NCBI GenBank assembly: GCA_030765045.1
Contig: CM060968.1
Span: forward strand, 107,890,904 to 107,954,903
Direction: 5' to 3'
DNA from: Tenodera sinensis
Lineage: Eukaryota; Arthropoda; Insecta; Mantodea; Mantidae
DNA: 64,000 bases
The notes beneath the pieces were generated by a model that did not search any database, was not told where the DNA came from, and saw only the letters and a program-made list of their open reading frames with translations. Below, piece by piece: positions 55,137-64,000 of the stretch. The position numbers and the translations under genes were made by a program. The number at the start of each line of letters is the position of its first letter. Within the stretch, counting starts at the first letter, position 1.

Positions 55137-57662
55137 GGAAGGCCACAGTAAATCCCATGTGCTCGCACAATATGAAGGATATAGTTAATAATACATAAAC
55201 ATTATATCAGGTGTAACAATTGGGACGGTTAAAGGTTAGTACATAAAACACACTTGTTTTGTATGAAGTGACAGTGTTAGAAATAGTAGAACTGTTTGGA
55301 ATAAAATAACTGAATTAAAAGCATAACAGTAGAGATATTTTAATACTCCTGATATTATTTGGGTTACCTATTCGAACAAGTGGACGACGATTTGGGAACG
55401 TAATGTATAAGAAACGGCTGCATTGCACGTAGTTAGCCTTCGGGGCTCCACGGCAGGGAGAAAGGAGTATAATCTGTACATTATCCATAAAATTAAGGAA
55501 TGCTTGTGGACTAGTTTAGTAAAACGTAACAGAAAAAAAAAAAAAAACAAAAAAAAAAAAAAAAAACTGGAAAGTGAGGGGCGATGCACAAATTTTTTAA
55601 ATGTGCCAAAGTTTTGTGTGAGCGATTCACGTTGTACCGATTTTGTTAGTACTCTTTTTTGTGTTTTCCCCGCATTGATGAAAGCATTCTGGGTAGGGGA
55701 TGACTGCGGCTTGTTTCTCTCTTTTTCGTTGGTGGTTAGTTTGGTGGTCCAGCGGCGTGTCAAAATGACTTGTCAAGCTCCTCACCTGTGGTGGCTGCCT
55801 TCCCGTCGACAACTAGCTTTGATTTTGGATTTTTTGTGGGTTTCCACTGTGGTAGATGAACGCCACGGCTCTTTCTTGTCTATCAGATTTTCTTTTTCTC
55901 AATTTCCTTTCATTTCGTTGCGTTCGCATGTTTCAGGTGTGATTCTAGGTTTCATGGTGTGAGACCATTGGATAGACGGTGCTCTAAGGACAGTATTCCC
56001 TGAGGACACTAGAGGGCTGCCACATGTATGGGCAGTGCCCGTTCATGGACCTATCCCTACCATCATTCATCTTGTCCCTAAGATACCCCTGATCCCAAAC
56101 ATTCCTAGAGTTTAAATCCCTGTAGACCAAAACACCATACTATCGCGCAGGTAAAGCTGTATAACGGCTAGGTACTGCGGTAAAGACACATCGGGTGGGG
56201 GAATAAGCTTCCCCACTCGACTCGAACTGCCTCTGGAGCCTCTGGAGGGCTGCCTAGTTGCAAGGGTCGTTAACCGCCCTCTCTGGGCACCTCCAGTGAT
56301 GGGAATGGTCTTCGAGCCAGGAACTGTGGGACTTCCGCGAGTCTCTGCGTCATGTCGCCTTCATTCCTTTCTCTCCCAATATGTCTGTTTAGGTTACTGA
56401 GCACGAGGTATCCCTCTCTGTGTTTACCCTATTCCCTAGTATAAACGCGAAAGTGGGCATTGCATCTCATTGATCATTTCCATATTATTAGCACAGCTTT
56501 AAAATGGCAGAATTCCAAAGCAATTATAGTGCCATATGAGCGTAAATTATAAACAATTTGATAATTTTGTCACGTTTTACCAAAATTAGAGTGGCTCGCT
56601 TTAGATAGCTGCCATTATTCTCCAGTTTATTTTATTTCTCACGACTTTTGCACGTCGAAATTAAAATTATATTGGTATGAAAATTATATTGGTATGAAAA
56701 TTTTATGGAAATTGATGTTGCCCGTTTCTGAATTTCAGCAATAACCAATACAAGAACAGTGAAAAGTTACCAGTTAACACCGTCATAAGCAGCAGTTAGG
56801 GAATCAGTTTTTATTATTGTTTGAATCATTTTATTAATATTAAATGTTGTTCTTGGTTCAGTTTTTGCATCGTTTACTATAGTAGATTTGGTGCGCTACA
56901 ATATATTTGAACATGTGCGATTTTTCTTTATATTCTTTTCCATCGCATAACCTCATAATGACTTGGTTTATTGAAGTTATAAGTTCGTTACCAACAATAA
57001 CTGGCTTCTTATACATATATTTCAGCATGTTGCATGTAACTAAGTGCCTTACTGCTTGTTTGACCATTTCAGGGCGTATCTCTTGCATAGAAGTATACCT
57101 TTTTATCTGATTAATATAGATAAATTGATAACGGGTATGAATGAATCTGTAAGGATTAGAGAGATTCATGTAGATTTTACAGCCTTTTCTTCATTCTGTA
57201 TTCGTCTGATATGCTGCATTCGCTAACTTTCTCTCTCTCTTCTACAAACTATCTGAGGTATGAAGTATTGGAACGGGGGGGGGGGGGGGGGGGAGACACC
57301 TCTCCAACTGCTGCCACCCTCTGGGAGGGAGAGATGAAGTGAAAGGAGACCACAACCCCGGCATGGTGCGGACGGCGAAGGCAGTGCCACAGAGACGTAC
57401 GGAAGTCTCTAAGTTGACCGAGCAACCGGTCACACAACTAGAAGCTCCTCACCACGGCCCAGAGTGAGGAAGCGATATACGCAATCCTAACGATCCAGGC
57501 AGCGACACACAGCTACCATAAGCGGAGCAAAGGAAAACTATGTTTACTTCTTCTTTATCAGATAAAGGGCTATTACACATTTACACATTCGAGTACTAAT
57601 ATGATGCCAAAATGATTGAGCGCATTAGAGCAGAATATTGCATTTACGGTACAAATGCGAGT
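55137..57662. other. Unassigned, with A-runs and a G-run
   Basis: A-rich runs lie at 55532-55566, and a G-run of about 18 at 57276-57293. The GC-richer part 55980-56400 may be an unrecognised repeat. The plus-strand open frame at 55423-55962 crosses the A-run and shows no family motif. Confidence 0.4.
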
Positions 57663-57842
57663 AGTGTTTCAATATACAGCCTATTTGTGTGTCCAACAGA
57701 GGATAACATATATATGGAACAGAGACTACCAATAAACTCAGCTGCATTTTGGAAATATCGACATATGTAAACCGCGCTGCAACACGACGTGGGACATGGA
57801 AACCTGCTCTCTTAATGCACTCCATAATTTTTCCATGGCTGT
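57663..57842 (+). repeat. Dispersed repeat family D, second copy
   Basis: Same orientation as 27155-27348 and ends at the same CCATGGCTGTAC word. Confidence 0.75.
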
Positions 57843-57844
57843 AC

Positions 57845-58040
57845 CTACAAGGAAATATGTAACAGAACCATTTCTACAAATGGCTATCCCGAGTAACATG
57901 TAGTAGATAGAAAAATAATAGTTATAGCATTAGTTTGTTGAAAACTAGAGAGAAAGTTGTGTGAATGTAACATCGAAGTATTGTATTCTAACCAAAAGCT
58001 GGATGTCGAGATTTCACGGGAAATTTTTTGAGGCACCTTG

Positions 58041-58076
<36 letters not shown>

Positions 58077-58836
58077 TTTTAGAAGAAGGTGCGCGCGTGT
58101 GTCTGTGTTTGTGTGAGTGTCAGTGTGTCTGTGAACAACGGCTGCCATTTACTGACGGAACAACGTAAGTCAAAACCAAAAGGTCGGTTAAAAAGCCAAA
58201 GTTGGCATTTAAGTTTAATATCTTTCAAGGATGTGACACAAAGATTTTTAAGAAAATTCTTCTACCCAAACTACCCTTGTGTGAACAATTTTTCGAAAAT
58301 TTTGATTTTCAAGAAAATGGCTGTAACGATTTTGAATAAAATGCCATAAGTTTTAAGGTATTTTTATGGAAATTAAATGTATATTTTGAAACTTCTGGCT
58401 ACAGCCCACGTAGTCCTGTTTACTCTTGATGACTTTTGCATAACTGGTAGGTAAACCGTAAGAGATCTTGCTATACAAAAATTGTAGATCCCGTTAAGGC
58501 ACACAATTTATGTCCAAATGCATTTTTTGTGGAGTGAACCATTTCGGAGATATTCCTTGTTATTTGTGTGAGTTTTGTGATATTTACCTTTTCACAAGGG
58601 GAAGATTGTTACTTTGTTTTTTATATTTTAGTGCAAAGAGAACGGAATTTGATAGCTTTAAAACATTTTACTACCACTCAAAGTATTCCCATATTCCTCT
58701 TGTACTTACAAGAAAATTAGTAATAAGATAATGTGTACAAATGTTTATTTAGAATAACATGAAGATAGAAGAGGGTTTGTAAGAATAGTTTGTACAAGAA
58801 TCGAGAAAGTCATGTGAGTGCAACACATCAGATTTT
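57845..58836 (+). mobile_element. HINE-like elements: a 3' end joined to a near full-length copy
   Basis: 57845-57974 carries the family's 3' block (CTACAAGGAAATATGTAACA, GAGAGAAAGTTGTGTGAATG). It is followed at once by a copy starting AAGTATTGTATTCTAACC that ends GTGAGTGCAACACATCAGAT at 58836. An A-run is at 58050-58071. A 23-bp patch at 58138-58160 is foreign to the family (see findings). Confidence 0.85.
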
Positions 58837-59462
58837 GTTCGTGAAGATTTGTTATCGAATTTTTGAGTGGAGTGGGATGCTTCAGTGTTAAGTAGTTCTG
58901 GAATGTAAAAAGCTGTAGCCAGCAATTTGTTCGATGTATTGGTGGTTTACTGGTGTTATGTGACATGTTGGGTAGAGTAGAGCATCTGTGGCGTCCCAAA
59001 ACTGGATAGAAGAAGATGAGGTGTGACGGGGAACCACACTCTGCATTAAGGCATCGAGCATACGCTCCAAGTTCGACAATCTGTGTTGCTTTATAATACT
59101 ATGAGAGCAAGATGCCAGAACACCGCAACGGAACTCGGGAACCGTAATCTAGTTATGTGTGATAACGTAAACTCTCTCAACTTTGAGATAGTTACTGCAG
59201 TTTAGTGTTGCGAACATAAGGTGAATATTGGTCCCCGTGGTTGGAGGATCTTCATCTAACGTGTGTACCAGAAACAACTACACATTAAGGAAAATAGGTT
59301 TATACTTCTTATACTGCAAAGTTTTCAATTGTTTTAATTTGAATTGTTTCAACAAGTTCAAAGGTTTATCTTAATCTTGTCCAAGGTTCATATTAATGTA
59401 GGTTATACAAGGCAGTGGGACACCTTGCACAGTGTCATCTAATCCAGCGCAACAGCTCTTGA
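58837..59462. other. No recognisable feature
   Basis: No shared repeat or coding motif seen. Confidence 0.4.
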
Positions 59463-59545
59463 CAGGTGTCATGAGTGGGGTGCAGTACTGGAGGGTGGGA
59501 CGTGGTCAGCGCCCCCTTTGCGACCTGGGGTTGCTACTTGTGTCA
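59463..59545 (-). mobile_element. SINE family E, 3' fragment
   Basis: Reverse complement of part of 54435-54565 (CATGAGTGGGGTGCAGTACT, GGAGGGTGGGACGTGGT). Confidence 0.8.
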
Positions 59546-60019
59546 TATATATTGTAGCTGCCACCCCGTAAGAAGAGGATATAAAGTAAAGGAATTGGGG
59601 GAGGACATGGGTCATACGAGATAGGTCACTGAGCTGCCTAGGGAGAGAAATCTACGACCTGTTACCAAGCCTAATGTTCACGGGGAGTACAGGTTTTACC
59701 ATAAGTTTAGCGACACCCATGCTCTCTTCGAAGGATACATAACATTATACACATTATTGCAAATGCATGGTATGTTGCTTCAGACATACATTGCAAATTA
59801 TTTTATACTTTATTGGGCCTCCTTTGGCTTTCAAACACAGTCAATTTACTTTTTTGGGATTCGGATGTCTCTCGAAACTCTCGGCCGTTTTTCGTCACAC
59901 AAAAAGGTTGCGGATAAGAATTTCAAGGCCCTTCCATAAGAAGTTTCACTTCCAAAGAGAAGAAAGATCGAAGGAAGAAGATGGGATCTAATGAGGAAGA
60001 GATCTTCTCTCTCCTTTCT
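59546..60019. other. No recognisable feature
   Basis: No shared repeat or coding motif seen. Confidence 0.4.
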
Positions 60020-60273
60020 TTTTATCCTCGGGGGACCTGGGACTCGGAGACCTCTCCGATTCGGAGGACGAGGTTTTACAGAGAGCAAGCACCTGCCATG
60101 CAGGTGGAAAGTCGTGGCGACATTTACAACCCAGAAACAACCAAGCAGCTGGAAGCTAAGGTGAAATGGAAGGGCAAAATATTCGAGGGATGTAATTATC
60201 CTTCCCTGTATTCGCCTAGAGAACCGCGAAATCCCCGGAACAAAAAAAAAAAAAAAAAAAAAAAACAAAAAAC

Positions 60274-60304
<31 letters not shown>

Positions 60305-60400
60305 CATGTGTCAGCAAGGTCGACCACGGGAATCTAACTCACAACCTTCTAACCTTACACGTTACCGCGGGACCCCTCTCACTGGGCTACAAGCTATCTT
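60020..60400 (-). mobile_element. SINE family F, second copy, with A-runs
   Basis: Same orientation as 40870-41230. Two A-runs at 60242-60302 separate the body from a segment with reversed tRNA-like boxes (GGGAATCTAACTCACAACC). Confidence 0.7.
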
Positions 60401-60404
60401 AACC

Positions 60405-61140
60405 AGCGATGTTCAACGTTTGCAAAAGAGGGGAGTTTGGGCATACCTTCTTCCACTATACGCGGACTTTGCCTCTCTTTAACCCCCACCGTGCATTGTG
60501 TTGCAGTGGCGGGTTGGTTACATGTGCTTGGCGTTTGATTTCTGAAAGCACCTTCAAATCTTATGCGATAAATATCTATTCATTAGTGACTGTTTTGTAC
60601 TGCTTATGTTTAAGAAGCCTATCAATATCGGCGACAAAGTCGAAGTCACAGTCATAGAAGATACATCAAGTGATCGTCGCACTATCTATTGCGATTCAGA
60701 CTTTTAATATAGTCCAATTTGGAGGAACTCTGTTCCCAAATATATGTAGAGCTATACTCACTCTTATACAAACTATTGTTACAAATGCTTATTTCTCTCT
60801 ATCTACTTATTGATAGTCATACTCATTTCAAGAAATTATCTTATTGCTAATTTCCTTGTAGGTGTAAGGGAAATATGGGAATATAGCAGGCTTTAAGCGA
60901 TATTGAAACGTTCTAAGAGCTGGTTGCTATGCAATGTCTTTGAAATCTCGTTCTCTTTGCAAGGCCAAGAGATAAAAAACGAACAACATTCCTATTTAAA
61001 AAAGTATGATATTGGCAAATTCAAATAAATAAGAAAGAATAATGAGGTGTTTGACATAAATTGTGTTTTAACCAGATTCACATTTTTTATTTAGTAAGCT
61101 TTTGTTTGTCTTACTGTTTACCATTTATGCAGAAATCATC
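60405..61140. repeat. Dispersed repeat family B, second copy
   Basis: Same orientation and order as 22550-23400. Confidence 0.72.
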
Positions 61141-61867
61141 CAGAATGAAGAGGTCGTTTGAGGAAATTCCCAGAAAATTAAAGGTATGGCCTAGAAACTG
61201 CCATGGAATCGCCTGTTTGTGTCCGTCACTGGATACTGACTGTCGGTCCCGCCGACTGATGGAGTGGAGTGGGGTATAGCCACTCATTACGTAAGGTTCT
61301 CCAAAGAGACGAGGTTGGACATCCCTGACTTTAAGCGAAGTATTGAGAAGTGGTAATGGACCACGTAAGATTATATGAAAGCTGATTCATTTCATGTTAT
61401 TAGCAAGAATGAACGTCGTCGATTTTGCAACCCGGAGTATCGGGTAGAAGGAATATATTGCTGGCTGCCGTCACGCCGTACTTTGATAAACTGATGTAAA
61501 TATCTCGCTCGCATTTTCTTCCCAGTTCCCTCTTTATGCGGCAGTCTCTCTTAGCATGTTATCATCATAAATCATCAATTCGGCAGCGGTAAAATGCCAT
61601 TTTCCGAAATGTGAAACGCTACATAATTTTAGAGTGTGCATAGAGGCTTCGCTTCATTAGTGGAAGAGCAAGTTACGCAATTAATCATGACTTTGACGGA
61701 GTTAAAGCAAAGAAAGGACGGAGCGCTATCTTGAAGGCGTGGTTCACTAAACTATCGTAGTTACTGCTTAATTTATGTATGTGCTAGATTCTGTGAATAA
61801 ACGAAACAAATTCATCTACGGCTGCCATTTACTGACGGAAACTTCTGATGCCTTCTTCCACAAGACC
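61141..61867. other. No recognisable feature apart from a 23-bp shared patch
   Basis: 61818-61840 is identical to 58138-58160. The rest is unassigned. Confidence 0.4.
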
Positions 61868-62075
61868 TTCAGAGCTTTCCTCTCAGTTGAGTTAAATGCA
61901 TATTTAAAATCAATTAATAAAGGACACAACTCTATAACATCCTCATGGAATATTCCCATAATTTGTCGGACTTGAAAATATCTTGTCTACTGTGCTTTTA
62001 CCACTTCTAAATCCATATTGGTACTCCACTAAAGTATGTACTTTCTGCATGTTGCTATACTATATAATTTAGGAT
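61868..62075 (-). pseudogene. LINE reverse transcriptase fragment
   Basis: Minus strand reads EYQYGFRSGKSTVDKIFS (motif normally EYQ.GFR.GRST.D.IF) and, after a frameshift, LLIDFKYAFNST (motif A, normally FIDF..AFDS). About 70 codons of a non-LTR RT, with the catalytic region interrupted. Confidence 0.8.
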
Positions 62076-62147
62076 ACCTGAAAAATTTTCATATGCTACA
62101 TTTAATAATGTAATTCTCCTGTAATTGTGACCTTGATATTTATTTCC

Positions 62148-63172
62148 CTTTTTACTTTCTCTACTACATATATTGTATTCCACCCAAAAATTCGGTGTCG
62201 AGATTTCACCGGAATATATGTTTTGAGGCTCCCTGAATTGAAAAAAGCATTATTAGAATATGTGTGTGTTAGTCTGTATACAACATAACTCAAAAATGAA
62301 AAGTCGGTTAAAAACCAAATTTGGTATTTAAGTTTCATGTCTTTCAAGGATGCGACGCGAAGATTTTCAAGCAAATTGCTTCACTCTAAGCTATCGTTTA
62401 CATGGAGAGTTTTTAGAAAATTTTAATTTTTTTGAAAACGGTTCTAACGATTTTGATTAAAATGTTTGAGATTTTTTAATTAAAAATTAAATGTATATCT
62501 TGAATATTCTGTCTATAGCCCATGTAGTCGTGTTTACTCTGGACGCATTGTGCATAGCTGGTAAACTGTTAGAGATAGACCAAATCTGTGTATACAAAAA
62601 AGTAGATCTTGCTAAAATACATAATTTATGTCTAATAAATTTTTTTATAGAGTGAACCGTTTCGGAGGTATGCCTTGTTATTTGTGTGAGTTTTGGAAAA
62701 TTTATACTTCTGTCAAATGGAACATCGTTATTCAATTTTGTATATGTTAACCGTGCAAACAGAATGGAATTTGAAAGCTTTAAAACATTTGACTATCGCT
62801 CAAAGCTTACTGTATTCCCATATTCTCCTTCTACCTACAAGGAAATAAGCAAATAAGATAATTTCTGCAAATGTTTATCTCAACTAACACGAAGAAAATA
62901 GAAGAATAAGAGTTTGTAAGAATGGTTAGTACAAGAGTCGAGGAATTCATGTGACCGCAACACATCAGATTTTTTTTTAGAAGATTTGACTATCGCTCAA
63001 AGCCTACTGTATTCCTATATTCCCGTCGCACGTGCAAGAAAACGAGCAATAAGATAATTTCCGCAAATGTTTTTCTCAACTAACACGAAGAAAATTGAAG
63101 AATAAGTTTGTAAGAATCGTTAGTACAGTAGCAGAGAAAGTCATGCGAGTGCAAAACATCAGATTTTTAAAT
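62148..63172 (+). mobile_element. HINE-like element with tandem extra 3' end
   Basis: A full copy runs from TTTTTACTTTCTCTACTAC to GACCGCAACACATCAGATTT (62980). The last ~190 bp of the family then repeats in the same orientation, from GATTTGACTATCGCTCAAAG to GAGTGCAAAACATCAGATTT (63172). Confidence 0.92.
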
Positions 63173-64000
63173 ATTGGACAAATTATGTCTGTTTTCCAGC
63201 TTTTACTTATGAAACACTCCAGATAAATAGCACTTGATAATTGATAGCACAGATAAATAGCCTTTCTCTTATCCGTTAGGTCAGACGTCTTATGATATTA
63301 CGTGTGATAAATGTCGTTTAGCAACCATTTTTGCTGCAAATCTTGTTCCTTCATGATTTGGATTGTCATGCCCATCTTATGCGAAAGAGGGGAAGGCAGA
63401 TTTGCCTCTACCTTCTTTTTGCCAAGCTTTGACGCATTCTGGGAATAAAAAACAAACCTCTCTAACGCTTGGTTACCTGAGTGAGTGAGGGGGAAATGTT
63501 TCATGCACAAAACGAAGGAGATGGGGTAGATCAACAAGGTGTCGTCATTTTCACATTAGGGACAAGGTTGGGTATGGCTGATTTAGATATTTCCAGTCGG
63601 TTAAAATTTAATACCTTGTTCATGCCATCTTTAAACAAGTCTTTGTATCTTCTCTATTCTTTTGGTTTATATCTAATTCATGAACTAATGTGATAATAGT
63701 TCAGATGTCATTCTGTGTATATGGCTTATTCCCCTATATTGCACATACTTCTAATTCTTATCCTGGTTCATCATTTCTTTTATGATCGATTTTTTTTTAT
63801 TTGCATTATACCAGTGTGACAGAACCGACCTACTTAACATTTACAAAATATTTTTTGGCTACTCTATTGGATGTAATGCCATAACAGGTTCGGCAGGTAA
63901 TGTGACTGTAACACGATGGAGCTCCAGCACACTTCGATGTAAATGTGGGGAGCTACTTGAGTATCACATATCCAAAACGATGGATTGATAGAGAAGGGCC
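63173..64000. other. No recognisable feature
   Basis: No shared repeat, tRNA-like boxes or family motif seen up to the window edge. Confidence 0.4.

Noticed and set aside
55423..55962. 179-codon plus-strand ORF
   Set aside because: It crosses an A-run that gives poly-Lys, and neither half shows a family motif.
59846..60337. Overlapping ORFs on both strands with poly-Phe or poly-Lys
   Set aside because: Products of A-runs in SINE family F.

Overview
This window is eukaryotic nuclear DNA, almost certainly from an insect with a large, repeat-rich genome. The evidence is one spliced host gene with GT/AG introns and matching phases, mariner, hAT and Tigger-like DNA transposons, I-type and Penelope-like retroelement pieces, several tRNA-derived SINE families, and long AC, TTA and CTCA microsatellites. 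The overall style suits a polyneopteran such as a cockroach or termite, but that is inference from texture; no marker gene fixes the species.

The only host gene I can support is on the + strand. Four coding exons (2830-3059, 5108-5299, 6349-6511, 13252-13296) join in phase and end in a stop codon. They encode about 208 residues that are nearly all charged coiled coil. The 5' part of the gene lies outside the window. The introns are full of mobile DNA, and an inverted SINE pair sits immediately after the stop codon, in the 3' UTR.

The dominant component is one repeat family of about 870 bp, seen about 19 times on both strands (roughly 14 kb). Its features are: no terminal inverted repeats at the very ends, an 11-bp subterminal inverted repeat, a small hairpin near one end, an internal AC microsatellite, insertion at T-runs, and head-to-tail tandem copies. 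Together these suggest a non-autonomous Helentron-type rolling-circle element (HINE, DINE-1-like). It is called HINE-like below; that class assignment is inference.

Region by region: 1-2800 holds AT-rich DNA, a hexanucleotide array, and a LINE tail split by a SINE. 2830-13770 is the gene and its invaded introns. 13973-21963 is a nested stack bounded by Tigger-like ends; it holds a palindromic MITE, a hAT inside an older hAT, a SINE inverted pair, and a HINE-like copy split by a young 5'-truncated I-type LINE. 22-41 kb is repeat on repeat, with another hAT at 32640-34081. 42-49 kb has a Penelope-like fragment with a hammerhead-ribozyme-like core, Tc1/mariner pieces, SINEs and long microsatellites. 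49-64 kb is sparser, with SINEs, more HINE-like copies and LINE fragments. No prokaryotic features, CRISPR arrays or convincing stand-alone tRNA genes were seen.

No mobile element here appears able to move by its own proteins. The interest lies in the clean target-site duplications and nesting order, which let the insertion history be read directly.
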